The notes under the pieces are model-generated. The model did no database searches. It was not told the DNA's origin and saw only the letters and a program-made list of their open reading frames with translations. A DNA stretch of 64,000 nucleotides from Vibrio hepatarius (GTDB taxonomy: Bacteria; Pseudomonadota; Gammaproteobacteria; Enterobacterales; Vibrionaceae). Of this stretch, positions 16,947 to 26,056 are shown one piece after another; within the stretch, counting starts at the first letter, position 1; every line of letters begins with the position of its first letter. The position numbers and the translations under genes were made by a program. The stretch lies in NCBI RefSeq assembly GCF_001274785.1, contig NZ_LHPI01000001.1, forward strand, positions 868,001 to 932,000. The letters run 5' to 3'.

Positions 16947-18119
16947 TTAAACCATTGTTGGATCAGGTTCTAGTCCCATTAATTGTCGGCCTAGAATCTG
17001 TGCACAAACATCGTAATCCGTGTAAGCGTGGGCGCCCGTCATGTGCGAATCGCGGAACAAGCGTTGGCCCTCGTTATCGCTAAACCAAGCCATACCGCCC
17101 ATCGCTTCAAATAAGCGGTCGACAGCAGCGATACACATTTTCACAGCGTAAGCTTGGTTCGTACGCCAGTAAGTGAGGGTTTCGGCGTCTGGGTATTCTT
17201 TACGTTCACCGTGTTCTTTGTGATCGTTCCATGTTTTCTCAAGCAATGCGCGTGCTGCCGCAACTTGGTGAGTCGATTCAGCCAGACGCATGAGTGCAGG
17301 TGTTGCGACACCGACATTAGCACCTGTGTAAGCACGGACGCGGTTTTTCTGCTTCTCGGCAAAGACGACCAACATACGCTCAGCGATACCTAAGCTGATA
17401 GCCGCGAAGCCACAAGCAAAGTAAGGGCGGTAAGGTGTGTAGAAGATGTCGCTGTCAGGGTACAAATCGAAGCCCGCTGAGTGGCCTTCCATCATGCCTT
17501 TTGCCGTTTCGATGCGGTGCTCAGGAATAAATACGTTGTCCAACACGAGCGTTTTCGTACCGCTTGATTTCATGCCCGCGGCATACCAGTCATCAACGAT
17601 CTTGTATTCGTGGCGTGGAACAACACCGAAACAGTAGATTTTGTTGCCCGCGTCATCAAAGCGGTTAAAGCCTAAAATCGCCCAGTCTGCATGGTCACAA
17701 CCACTACTCCAGCGCATGTCACCATTAATGATTACACCACCTTCGGTTTCTTCAATTTTACCAAATGGCGCAATGCTTGAACTCGCTGTTGCTTCTGGGT
17801 TGCTGCCCCAGAACTCTTCTTGAGCTTGCTTAGAAAACATCGCCATTTGGTGGCTGTGAGTCGCTAACAAACTCGCGCCCCATGCTGTACCGCCACACGC
17901 ACCAGCCAGTGCTGCCACGCAATCAGTAAACTCAGGTAGAGAGATTTCCAAGCCACCGTAAGCTTTTGGTTGGAACGCGCGGAAAAAGCCGATTTCACGT
18001 AGTAGACGGATATTTTCTTCCGGTGGAGTGCGGTCTTGTTCAGCCTGTTGTGCGTTCTTTGCAATGGTTGGCAAGATAGCGTTTAACTTTTCAAGTAGAG
18101 GATTGTGCTGTTTCATCAT
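16947..18119 (-). CDS. 4-hydroxyphenylacetate 3-monooxygenase, oxygenase component (acyl-CoA-dehydrogenase fold, C2-HPAH type)
   Basis: 390 residues of acyl-CoA dehydrogenase fold, throughout like the C2 oxygenase of the two-component p-hydroxyphenylacetate hydroxylase of Acinetobacter. The histidine in L-A-T-H-S-H-Q and the serine in R-W-S-S-G-C-D-H-A-D-W correspond to active-site positions of that enzyme. It uses reduced flavin from a partner reductase (HpaC, 31655-32161) to hydroxylate 4-HPA to homoprotocatechuate. It is divergent from hpaA and carries a TAACATATTA palindrome in its control region. This is not the roughly 520-residue HpaB of E. coli. Related flavin hydroxylases for other phenols are possible, but context favours 4-HPA. 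Confidence 0.85.
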   Translation of the reverse strand: MMKQHNPLLEKLNAILPTIAKNAQQAEQDRTPPEENIRLLREIGFFRAFQPKAYGGLEISLPEFTDCVAALAGACGGTAWGASLLATHSHQMAMFSKQAQEEFWGSNPEATASSSIAPFGKIEETEGGVIINGDMRWSSGCDHADWAILGFNRFDDAGNKIYCFGVVPRHEYKIVDDWYAAGMKSSGTKTLVLDNVFIPEHRIETAKGMMEGHSAGFDLYPDSDIFYTPYRPYFACGFAAISLGIAERMLVVFAEKQKNRVRAYTGANVGVATPALMRLAESTHQVAAARALLEKTWNDHKEHGERKEYPDAETLTYWRTNQAYAVKMCIAAVDRLFEAMGGMAWFSDNEGQRLFRDSHMTGAHAYTDYDVCAQILGRQLMGLEPDPTMV

Positions 18120-18241
18120 CGATTCCTTTTGACGTAAACCCTGTTGTTGTTCTCATTGGGATGTAGGTTCATTATTGCCACACTCGATGTGATGTTAAAT
18201 GGATGTTACCTGTGTTTACTTGTACTTTTCGCAGATATAGA

Positions 18242-18252
18242 TAACATATTAA
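18242..18252. promoter_or_regulatory. Putative HpaR-type operator in the oxygenase/hpaA intergenic region
   Basis: TAACATATTAA, one base short of the TTAACATATTAA palindrome seen at 27997 and 44856, lies between the divergent oxygenase and hpaA genes. Confidence 0.55.
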
Positions 18253-18306
18253 CTATTATTTGATATGCTTAAGTTCAAGGCAGAATAATAAGCAAGGACA
18301 GCACAC

Positions 18307-19191
18307 ATGGAACAAGTGGCAATACCTAACTTGGATATCGGTAAAGTCTACGATTCGCGCTATGACGATAGTGACTTTCATATTGAGCGACTCGACAGTC
18401 TGGCACTGTTTTTTGGTCGTAACATGCCCACCCATTACCACGATCGCTACTACCAACTTCATATTATTCTTGAAGGAACAACGCACGTATTGCTCGATCA
18501 GGCGCACTACTCTGAAACAGGTACGACGCTGTTTTTTACCCCACCGACAGTCCCGCACTCTTTTGTCACCGATGACTACGCCAACGGTTATGTAATAACA
18601 GCGAGTCAGCCGTTGGTTTGGCGTCTGCTCGACATTGAAATTGGCCGAAACGACGTGGCTTCAACCGCGTTGCAGCCGTTTTGTACCCGTTTGGAGAATC
18701 CGTCTAAGCTAGTGTCGTTATTAGAGATGTTGTTGAGCGAGCAAGACAACACCGAGTTTATGAGTGATGTTGCCAACCAAGCACTATTGCAACTGGTGCT
18801 GATCGATGTGATGCGCCATGCCAACACTCAGCCAGTATCTACTATGTTTCGCAGCGCTGATGTCGCTATCTTTAACCGCTTTAACCAGATGATAGAAGTC
18901 AATTACAAGCAACACCTGACGCTGCCAGAGTATGCAGATCAGTTGGGATTAACGACCGCGAGGCTTAATGACATCTGCCGTAAGATCAGTGGTCTATCGT
19001 CCAAGCGCTTAGTTGCAGAACGTGTGATGCAGGAAGCCAGACGCTTGCTGCTACTTACACCTATGCCCGTTTCCCAGGTGGCTTACGAACTCGGCTATCA
19101 AGACCCTGCATACTTTGCGCGCTTTTTCAAAAAGCAGGTTGGAGAAACCGCTTCTGACTTTCGCCTCAACAAAAAAAGAGATAACGACTAA
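18307..19191 (+). CDS. hpaA: AraC-family activator of 4-HPA catabolism (HpaA)
   Basis: 294 residues, like the 296-residue HpaA of E. coli: an N-terminal cupin with H-Y-H-D-R-Y-Y-Q-L-H-I-I-L and P-P-T-V-P-H-S-F, and a C-terminal double helix-turn-helix (Y-A-D-Q-L-G-L-T and V-A-Y-E-L-G-Y-Q-D-P-A-Y-F-A-R-F-F-K-K). It binds 4-HPA or related acids and activates hydroxylase genes. Located between the oxygenase and the pathway operon. Its stop codon lies inside the following terminator hairpin. Confidence 0.9.
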   Translation: MEQVAIPNLDIGKVYDSRYDDSDFHIERLDSLALFFGRNMPTHYHDRYYQLHIILEGTTHVLLDQAHYSETGTTLFFTPPTVPHSFVTDDYANGYVITASQPLVWRLLDIEIGRNDVASTALQPFCTRLENPSKLVSLLEMLLSEQDNTEFMSDVANQALLQLVLIDVMRHANTQPVSTMFRSADVAIFNRFNQMIEVNYKQHLTLPEYADQLGLTTARLNDICRKISGLSSKRLVAERVMQEARRLLLLTPMPVSQVAYELGYQDPAYFARFFKKQVGETASDFRLNKKRDND

Positions 19192-19207
19192 TTCGTTATC
19201 TCTTTTT
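19173..19207. terminator. Bidirectional terminator between hpaA and the hpa operon
   Basis: AAAAAGAGATAACGA pairs with TCGTTATCTCTTTTT across a very short loop, between convergent genes. Confidence 0.88.
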
Positions 19208-19231
19208 GCATTCTCAAAGATATGGGAAGGA

Positions 19232-20683
19232 TCAGCTATCCAACCCACCCATCAACATGTACTTCATTTCCATGTACTCGTCCATACCATGACGAGAACC
19301 TTCGCGCCCAAGCCCAGACTCTTTAATCCCGCCAAACGGTGCCGCCGCTGTCGAGATCAAACCTTCGTTGATCCCCACCATTCCGACTTCTAGCGCATCT
19401 GCGACACGCCAAGCTCGGCCAAGTGAGCGAGTGTAAAAGTAGCCCGCCAAACCAGACTCGGTATCGTTCGCGCGTTCAAGCACTTCCGCTTCGTCTTTAA
19501 ACCTAAACAGCGGCGCAACCGGACCAAACGTCTCTTCCTCTGCGACAAGCATGTCGTCACTCATGTCGGTTAACACATAAGGTGCGACAAACAGTTGTTC
19601 ATCATTAAGTAATCCGCCGCAGAGCACTTTTGCGCCTTTTGCAACCGCATCGTCAACATGCTCTTGTACTTTTGCAACCGAACTGCTGTTAATCAGAGGG
19701 CCAATCGCGACACCATCAGCAAAGCCATCACCAACTTTGAGTTGTTTCACTCTGTTGGCCAGCTTTTCAGCAAACTCATCGTACACTGCATCATGGACAA
19801 ACAGACGGTTGGCACAGACACAAGTCTGACCCGCATTGCGGAACTTAGCGATCATTGCACCTTCAACCGCAGCATCAATATCAGCGTCTTCAAACACGAT
19901 AAACGGCGCATTGCCGCCCAACTCCAACGCCAATTTCTTGATGGTTGAAGCAGATTGGTTCATCAGGATTTTGCCGACATTGGTTGAGCCCGTGAACGAG
20001 ACTTTACGCACGCGCTTGTCGCTGGTAAACACACCTCCGATCGCACGTGAATCGCCAGTGATCACGTTGAACAAACCTTTCGGCAGTCCGGCATCTTCCG
20101 CTAGCTTAGCTAATGCCAACGCGGTAAACGGCGTTTCTTGCGCCGGTTTTAGCACCATAGAACAACCAGCCGCAAATGCCGGCGCCGCTTTACGCGTGAT
20201 CATCGCCGCAGGGAAGTTCCACGGTGTAATCGCGGCAACCACGCCAATTGGCTCTTTGGTGACGACAATTTTGCCGTTTTCACGGTGGCTTGGAATGATC
20301 TCACCATACGCACGACGCGCTTCTTCGCTGTACCACTGGACAAAGCTCGCCGCATAAGTGATTTCACCTTTCGCTTCAGTAAAGGGTTTACCTTGTTCCA
20401 GAGTTAAAATCGCCGCTAAGTCATCGATATTGACCATCATTAACTCGTACCATCTGCGCAATACATCCGCTCTGTGGTCTGCTGTGGTCTTCTTCCATAG
20501 CTCGAACGCGGCTTGCGCCGCAGCAATACACTCTTTCGCCTGCTGCTCGCCGAAAACTGGTATTTCACCAATAACTTTACCAGTAGATGGATTGGTTACC
20601 GCTTGTGTTTGACCACTTTCAGCAACCCACTGACCGTCGATATAGCAGCGCTGCTGAAACAGCTCTGGGTAATTTAAGTTCAT
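19232..20683 (-). CDS. NAD(P)+-dependent succinate-semialdehyde dehydrogenase
   Basis: 483 residues, ALDH superfamily. The catalytic Cys is in N-A-G-Q-T-C-V-C-A-N-R and the Glu in L-E-L-G-G-N-A-P-F; P-W-N-F-P-A-A-M-I-T-R-K is typical of the GabD/Sad class. It oxidises succinic semialdehyde, the product of the HpaI aldolase, to succinate. Last gene of the hpa operon, 3 bp after hpaD. Convergent with hpaA. Confidence 0.9.
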   Translation of the reverse strand: MNLNYPELFQQRCYIDGQWVAESGQTQAVTNPSTGKVIGEIPVFGEQQAKECIAAAQAAFELWKKTTADHRADVLRRWYELMMVNIDDLAAILTLEQGKPFTEAKGEITYAASFVQWYSEEARRAYGEIIPSHRENGKIVVTKEPIGVVAAITPWNFPAAMITRKAAPAFAAGCSMVLKPAQETPFTALALAKLAEDAGLPKGLFNVITGDSRAIGGVFTSDKRVRKVSFTGSTNVGKILMNQSASTIKKLALELGGNAPFIVFEDADIDAAVEGAMIAKFRNAGQTCVCANRLFVHDAVYDEFAEKLANRVKQLKVGDGFADGVAIGPLINSSSVAKVQEHVDDAVAKGAKVLCGGLLNDEQLFVAPYVLTDMSDDMLVAEEETFGPVAPLFRFKDEAEVLERANDTESGLAGYFYTRSLGRAWRVADALEVGMVGINEGLISTAAAPFGGIKESGLGREGSRHGMDEYMEMKYMLMGGLDS

Positions 20684-20686
20684 GTC

Positions 20687-21544
20687 TTACTCCGTAACCT
20701 CAAACACAACGTTAACTTGGCCAGTACCAGAGCTTGGGAAGTACTCGGTGATCACCGTGCTTTCGCCTTGGTATTGATCCCAGCCTAACGCACCGAACAG
20801 CATTGCAGTGTCGTGCATACCACCTTCACCCGAACACAGCGCAGCATAGTCAGGGAGCATTTCTAGGAATGTTGTGTAATCGCGATTGCGCCACAGCTCG
20901 AGCACTCGCAAATCAACTTGGCGGTTAAACTCTTTTGAAATCGTAAACGTACCGTTGTTTGCTTCGTATTCATCGTTATCCCAAATACGGTGCGACAACG
21001 AACCAGAGGCAAGCAGCATTACTCGGCTGTCGCTTTGTTCTACCGCTTCACGAATCGCTTCACCAAGAATACGAGACGATTCAATGCTGTGAACCGTACA
21101 CCAAGCCGCAACCGACACGACATTAAAATGGTTATCTTGGTTCATAAAGCGCATTGGGACTAACGTGCCGTATTCCAGATCAAGTGAATCCACTTGGTGA
21201 GAAAGGGTAAACACGCCCTTTTCCGTCGCCTTGTCTGCAATCAAATCACCGAGCGCGCGGTTGCCACGGTATTGATATTCAAGGTTCTGGATGAAGTGTG
21301 GAAACTCGTGACTGGTGTAGTTGCCCGAAAACGAATCATTTGAGTTGATGTGATAACCGGCATTCACCAACCAGTGTGTGTCCAACACGATGATAGTGTC
21401 TACATCCATCTCTTTTGCCATTTTGGCAATTTCTTTGTGACCATCAATAGCGGCTTGGCGGCAACCGAATAAACGGCCTGGTTGCTCTGACATGATCATG
21501 GTCGGGACGTGCGTAATTTTAGCCGCGATACAGAGTTTACCCAT
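20687..21544 (-). CDS. hpaD: 3,4-dihydroxyphenylacetate 2,3-dioxygenase (HpaD)
   Basis: 285 residues of the class III (LigB-type) extradiol dioxygenase family and clearly similar to E. coli HpaD over its full length (starts M-G-K-L-C-I-A-A-K-I-T-H-V-P, ends near F-P-S-S-G-T-G-Q-V-N). His in I-T-H-V-P and D-T-H-W-L-V-N, and the S-G-S-L-S-H-R motif, are the metal and acid-base residues. It cleaves homoprotocatechuate to 5-carboxymethyl-2-hydroxymuconate semialdehyde. The true start is 21544 (AAGGAAAT upstream); the open frame extends further but without family similarity. Confidence 0.95.
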   Translation of the reverse strand: MGKLCIAAKITHVPTMIMSEQPGRLFGCRQAAIDGHKEIAKMAKEMDVDTIIVLDTHWLVNAGYHINSNDSFSGNYTSHEFPHFIQNLEYQYRGNRALGDLIADKATEKGVFTLSHQVDSLDLEYGTLVPMRFMNQDNHFNVVSVAAWCTVHSIESSRILGEAIREAVEQSDSRVMLLASGSLSHRIWDNDEYEANNGTFTISKEFNRQVDLRVLELWRNRDYTTFLEMLPDYAALCSGEGGMHDTAMLFGALGWDQYQGESTVITEYFPSSGTGQVNVVFEVTE

Positions 21545-21630
21545 TCTTAATTTCCTTTTACCTAGTGCATTGTTTAATACGTCGCTCGCACAATGCTTCG
21601 TTATTGTTTTGATCTTCCAAATTACTGATC

Positions 21631-22584
21631 TTATTGAAATAGTGTCAGCGCGAAGGTGGTCATAACACTCACGGTCACCATCGCTAACAGAGTGGTCGGT
21701 AGTAGCACCGCTGCGCACATACCTCCCAGGTTGTACCTTTGTCCGATGACGGCATACACACCAAACATCGGCATACTGGCCAAAATCACCGCGACTGCAC
21801 TCATGGTTGGATCAAGTTCAAACCAACCAATTAAACACAGCATCACAATCACTGGATGCAGTACCAACTTGGCCAACATCACCAAGCTGATCTCTTGTTT
21901 CATACCCGATAGCTTCACCCCTACCAAGCCGCCACCAATGGTGAAAAGCGCAACGCCCGTCACCGTGCTAGCTAAAATATCGATAATGCGCGTTGCCGTT
22001 TCAGGCGTTTGCCAGTTGAGCCCCGAACAAAGCATGCCGAGCACAATCGAAATCACGATTGGATTCTTCGCCAAGTTCTTCGTTGTCTCTAAAACCGTTT
22101 TTTTCAGACTGCCTTTGCTCTCTCGGCTCGACATGTCCGCCAAGGTTAATAACAAAGGCAACATGATGAGATTTTCGACCACCAGCGTAAGCGAAAATGG
22201 AATTAACGCTTGGGTACCAAACAGAAAATAGATGATTGGAAAGCCAATCAATAAACTGTTGGAAAAGCTCCCGCCTAAGCCCAAAATCACGGCGTGAGAT
22301 GGCGATTTTTTCAACTTAAGCAGCGCAATCGCTGCTACTAATCCGAACGCCAACAATGAACCTAAGGTATAGGCGATGACGTAATCGGTGTTCCAAATCT
22401 GTTCAAGTGGCTTACTGCTTAACGCACTGAAAATCGCCGCTGGCAAGCCAAAATTGAACACAAACGCCGCTAAGCTTTTATGACCATTGTGGGGGATGAT
22501 TTCTCGTTTAAAGGCAACGTAGCCAACACCGATAACCAGAAACACTGGCAGTATCGTCATCACCACATAGCTAAGCTGATCCAT
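21631..22584 (-). CDS. AEC-family (auxin efflux carrier-like) membrane transporter
   Basis: 317 residues with about ten membrane spans in two five-helix halves, typical of AEC/malonate-type carriers. Located inside the hpa operon between hpaF and hpaD, where enterobacteria do not have it (they use the MFS protein HpaX). Probable role: transport of 4-HPA or an acidic intermediate; direction unknown. Confidence 0.85.
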   Translation of the reverse strand: MDQLSYVVMTILPVFLVIGVGYVAFKREIIPHNGHKSLAAFVFNFGLPAAIFSALSSKPLEQIWNTDYVIAYTLGSLLAFGLVAAIALLKLKKSPSHAVILGLGGSFSNSLLIGFPIIYFLFGTQALIPFSLTLVVENLIMLPLLLTLADMSSRESKGSLKKTVLETTKNLAKNPIVISIVLGMLCSGLNWQTPETATRIIDILASTVTGVALFTIGGGLVGVKLSGMKQEISLVMLAKLVLHPVIVMLCLIGWFELDPTMSAVAVILASMPMFGVYAVIGQRYNLGGMCAAVLLPTTLLAMVTVSVMTTFALTLFQ

Positions 22585-22615
22585 CTGCTCTTCCCTAAAC
22601 CACTATTGCCTGAAA

Positions 22616-23008
22616 CTACTGAGAAGCCTGCGCCAGCTTTTGATGAATATTGTTCTTCTTGAAGTTCAGTTGCGGGTGAAGTTCGACCATCTCAAAACCA
22701 ATGCTGAGGTAGTGCTTCTCAAACGCTTCTGACAAGAACTCACAATAAACATCGAATACTCGCTGGGCTGCATTTTTCAAGGTTTCCATGTCTCGTCCCA
22801 CACCAACCTTTGCGGTGAGGTGGATAAAGCGGTTTTCCGGATCTTCGTCAGCAACCAAGTAGTAGTCGCATTTGATTGCACGCGTACGAATTCCGCCTTT
22901 CGGGAACACGCCTGTGTCAATCGCTTCGCGGTGAATCGCCTGCATCAAAGCCGAAATATCAATATCCGTTTCAACGTTTGGCGAATACTCCATAATAAAA
23001 TGTGGCAC
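22616..23008 (-). CDS. hpaF: 5-carboxymethyl-2-hydroxymuconate delta-isomerase (HpaF)
   Basis: 130 residues, the CHMI subunit length. It begins M-P-H-F-I-M-E-Y-S, giving the N-terminal proline that acts as catalytic base in this tautomerase-superfamily enzyme. It isomerises 5-carboxymethyl-2-hydroxymuconate after the HpaE step. 64 bp after hpaE. Confidence 0.94.
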   Translation of the reverse strand: MPHFIMEYSPNVETDIDISALMQAIHREAIDTGVFPKGGIRTRAIKCDYYLVADEDPENRFIHLTAKVGVGRDMETLKNAAQRVFDVYCEFLSEAFEKHYLSIGFEMVELHPQLNFKKNNIHQKLAQASQ

Positions 23009-23072
23009 TTTGTTCTCCTTTCGGGCTCCGTGTCAGAGCCCGAGATTAGCTAGGTCGTCGGTTCTTCTTCGC

Positions 23073-24593
23073 TTACTTGCCAAGCGTTGGCACGCGGTGC
23101 AAGTCGTGAGCGATACAAACGTTCTTGGTTTCCATGTAGAAATCGAAGCTCCAGTCACCACCATCGCGACCAATGCCAGACATCTTCACACCACCAAATG
23201 GAGACGGCAGATTACGGTTGTTTTCCGAGTTCACCCAGATCATGCCCGCTTCCACTTTGGTTGCCATGCGCATTGCGCGGCCGGTGTTGGACGTCCAAAT
23301 ATAACCAGATAAGCCATAGTCAGTGTCGTTGGCGATCTCTAACGCCTCTTCTTCGCTATCAAAACCGATACACGTCAGTACTGGACCGAAGATCTCTTCA
23401 CGCGCAATTCGCATCGTGTTGTCTGCGTCAGTAAATAGAGTCGGAGTCAGGTAGTTGCCTGCGCCTTTTTCTGGCAGCTTACGTCCACCCACTGCGATGG
23501 TTGCGCCGTCTTCTTCGGCCGCTGTCATGTAGCTCATTACCTTGTTGTAATGGGATTGATGAACCAACGGACCAACTTCCGTTTCTGGGTCTAATGGATG
23601 ACCAACTTGCAGCGATTCAACGCGCTGTTTCAACGCTTCAATAAACTTCGGTTTGATGCCGTTTTGGATAAGCAGACGGCTTGAGCTGGTACAACGTTGA
23701 CCATTGAGGCTGTAGATCATGAATACGACGGCATCGAGCGCGCGTTCAAAGTCTGCATCATCAAATACGATCACTGGGTTTTTACCGCCAAGCTCAAAGT
23801 GCACGCGTTTCAGTGTTGGTGCGCCTTGCGCTTGGATCATTGAACCAGTCACGGTTTCACCGACAAACGCAACTGCTTTGATCGCTTTATGTTCTGTCAG
23901 TGTTTTACCGGCAACTTCACCAAAGCCATTCACAATGTTCCAAACGCCATCAGGTAGACCAGCTTCCTTGGCACATTCAGCCAAAATCGCCGCGGTTAAT
24001 GGGCTGAATTCAGCAGGTTTGTGAACCACAGTACAACCCGCCGCCAGTGCTGGCGCAATCTTCCACGTTGATAGCATGAATGGCGTATTCCATGGCGTGA
24101 TCACCCCAACTGGGCCAATTGGCGTGCGAATGGTGTAGTTCGTGTGCGTATCTTGATGCAGTGACAAACCGTTTTTCGCTTCAGGTGATTTATCAGCAAA
24201 GAAACGGAAGTTCGCCGCGCCGCGAATTGCCGCCTGACGCATAAAGCGTAAAGGCTGGCCACAGTCCATCGATTCAACCAGCGCGATTTCTTCCGCGCGC
24301 TGCTCAATCTTGTCTGCGAGTTTGTGTAGGATCTTCTTGCGCTCCGCACCAGACATCTCTGCCCAAGCGGTAAACGCTTGTTGTGCGGCTTCGCACGCTG
24401 CGTCTACGTCTTCGGCGGTTCCTTTTACCACTTTTCCCAGCGAAGTGTTGTCCGTGGGAGTTAGGTTATCGAAGGTTTCACCTTTTGAGCCTAACGTCCA
24501 CTCACCGTTAATAAAGTGGCCAAGTGTGTTGTCACGAAAACGCGCGAGGTATTTCTGTGCGGTCGCTAAATTTTGTTCAAGCTGTTGAGTCAT
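23073..24593 (-). CDS. hpaE: 5-carboxymethyl-2-hydroxymuconate semialdehyde dehydrogenase (HpaE)
   Basis: 506 residues, ALDH superfamily; catalytic Cys in N-G-Q-R-C-T-S-S-S-R and Glu in F-E-L-G-G-K-N-P, with the V-E-S-M-D-C-G-Q-P and S-P-F-G-G-V-K-M-S-G-I-G-R-D-G-G features of the HpaE group. It oxidises the ring-cleavage aldehyde with NAD+. It lies 9 bp after hpaG2 in the operon. Confidence 0.93.
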   Translation of the reverse strand: MTQQLEQNLATAQKYLARFRDNTLGHFINGEWTLGSKGETFDNLTPTDNTSLGKVVKGTAEDVDAACEAAQQAFTAWAEMSGAERKKILHKLADKIEQRAEEIALVESMDCGQPLRFMRQAAIRGAANFRFFADKSPEAKNGLSLHQDTHTNYTIRTPIGPVGVITPWNTPFMLSTWKIAPALAAGCTVVHKPAEFSPLTAAILAECAKEAGLPDGVWNIVNGFGEVAGKTLTEHKAIKAVAFVGETVTGSMIQAQGAPTLKRVHFELGGKNPVIVFDDADFERALDAVVFMIYSLNGQRCTSSSRLLIQNGIKPKFIEALKQRVESLQVGHPLDPETEVGPLVHQSHYNKVMSYMTAAEEDGATIAVGGRKLPEKGAGNYLTPTLFTDADNTMRIAREEIFGPVLTCIGFDSEEEALEIANDTDYGLSGYIWTSNTGRAMRMATKVEAGMIWVNSENNRNLPSPFGGVKMSGIGRDGGDWSFDFYMETKNVCIAHDLHRVPTLGK

Positions 24594-24602
24594 GTCACTT
24601 CC

Positions 24603-25382
24603 TTACTGTTCTACTGTACGGCGCGCGTAAAAGTCGTCTTCCGACAACACGGGATTTTCAAGGCTGCCAACGCCTTCGATAGTGCAGCGCACTACATCGC
24701 CTGGCTGGATATCTTTAAGACCTTTTGGTGTACCGGTCGCAATCAAATCACCTGGTTTTAAGGTCATAAAGCTGCTGAGGTATTCAATCAAAAACGGCAC
24801 ATCGAAAATCATGTCTGAGGTGTTACCCTCCTGCGTCAACTCGCCGTTTACATGGGTGGTGAGCACAAGGTTGTTCACGTCTTCGATGTCGTCACAATCG
24901 ACAATCCAAGGGCCGATTGGGCACAAAGAATCACGGCTCTTCACACGTAGATTTGGACGGTAGTAGTTTTCTAGGTAATCGCGAATCGCGTAGTCATTAC
25001 AGATGGTGAAACCTTGGATGTAGTCCATCGCATCTTCACGTTTCACGTTGCGTGCTTCTTTACCCACAACCGCGACCAATTCACACTCGTAATGCATGAA
25101 TTCGATATCGTTCGGGCGGTATGACGGTTGTTGATGCGCGGTCAGCGTATTGGTACCTTTTAAGAACACAAGCGGCTCTTTTGGTGGCTCAAACGCCAAC
25201 TCAGAAGCGTGATCCGCGTAGTTCAAGCCAAGCGCAAAGATGGTGCCTGGGTTTTCGATTGGTGATAGCCAAGTAAATTGACCTGCTGGAATCGTGCGAC
25301 CATCTGCTGTTATCGCATTGTCACCATCGCCAATTGTAACGGACAGCACATCTCCCAAATATTCAATACGTGCGCGTTTCAT
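24603..25382 (-). CDS. hpaG2: HpaG2, C-terminal-type half of the 4-HPA isomerase/decarboxylase
   Basis: 259 residues of fumarylacetoacetase-like fold; metal ligands in H-Y-E-C-E-L-V-A-V-V-G-K and the downstream D-Y-x-x-R-D. Corresponds to the C-terminal half of the fused E. coli HpaG. The pair catalyses decarboxylation of 5-oxopent-3-ene-1,2,5-tricarboxylate and isomerisation to 2-oxohept-4-ene-1,7-dioate. Its ATG overlaps the hpaG1 stop (ATGA), consistent with coupled translation of a two-subunit enzyme. Confidence 0.93.
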   Translation of the reverse strand: MKRARIEYLGDVLSVTIGDGDNAITADGRTIPAGQFTWLSPIENPGTIFALGLNYADHASELAFEPPKEPLVFLKGTNTLTAHQQPSYRPNDIEFMHYECELVAVVGKEARNVKREDAMDYIQGFTICNDYAIRDYLENYYRPNLRVKSRDSLCPIGPWIVDCDDIEDVNNLVLTTHVNGELTQEGNTSDMIFDVPFLIEYLSSFMTLKPGDLIATGTPKGLKDIQPGDVVRCTIEGVGSLENPVLSEDDFYARRTVEQ

Positions 25383-26026
25383 GCTGCCTCTCCTTTTACT
25401 TGATTCTCCAACTCTACCGACTCACCCAACGCTGAGCGCACCACGTCACCCGGTGCAAGCTTGGTTCTTTCTCCTGCGAAACCAATCGCGATCACATCGC
25501 CTTTTTCTAGCGTCATAATGTGTGAAATCAGCTCAATCAACTGCTCAGCTGAACGTTCAAGGCACGATAACGGCAGTGATTGCACTTGCTTCCCATTGAT
25601 ATACGTAGTCACTGTCTGTTGTGATAAATCACCAATATCAGACACCATGACCGCTTGGCTTAGTGTTGCCGAGTTGTCGAGACACTTACCCTTAATATCT
25701 GGGCGGTAGTAGCTGGTTTCTGGCAGTGAAAAGTCATGTAGCAGAGCCACACCTGCGACGTAATCCAACGCAGACTGAGCATTCACGCGGCAACAACGCT
25801 CACCAATAATCAGTGCGACACTTGCACCGACAACCAACTCGTCCCCTTTTGGATACGCGATCGGCTGCTGGGCGTGGTTCCACGTGTTGTGCGGTTTAAA
25901 GTAGAGTACCGGTTGAGTCGGTAACGCTTTGTATGGCGCTTGTTCAAAGGTGGCCTGCATCGATTGCAGTTGCTCAGCGTCATTTAGCGCCACGCACACC
26001 ACTTTTCCTTGTAGTTGTGTATTCAT
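25379..26026 (-). CDS. hpaG1: HpaG1, N-terminal-type half of the 4-HPA isomerase/decarboxylase
   Basis: 215 residues, fumarylacetoacetase-like, matching the N-terminal half of E. coli HpaG (V-L-Y-F-K-P-H-N-T-W and D-V-V-R-S-A-L-G). Separate hpaG1 and hpaG2 genes are also known from Pseudomonas. The second partner overlaps by four bases. Confidence 0.9.
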   Translation of the reverse strand: MNTQLQGKVVCVALNDAEQLQSMQATFEQAPYKALPTQPVLYFKPHNTWNHAQQPIAYPKGDELVVGASVALIIGERCCRVNAQSALDYVAGVALLHDFSLPETSYYRPDIKGKCLDNSATLSQAVMVSDIGDLSQQTVTTYINGKQVQSLPLSCLERSAEQLIELISHIMTLEKGDVIAIGFAGERTKLAPGDVVRSALGESVELENQVKGEAA

Positions 26027-26056
26027 TATTTGTTCTCTAGTTTCTGACTCTACGAG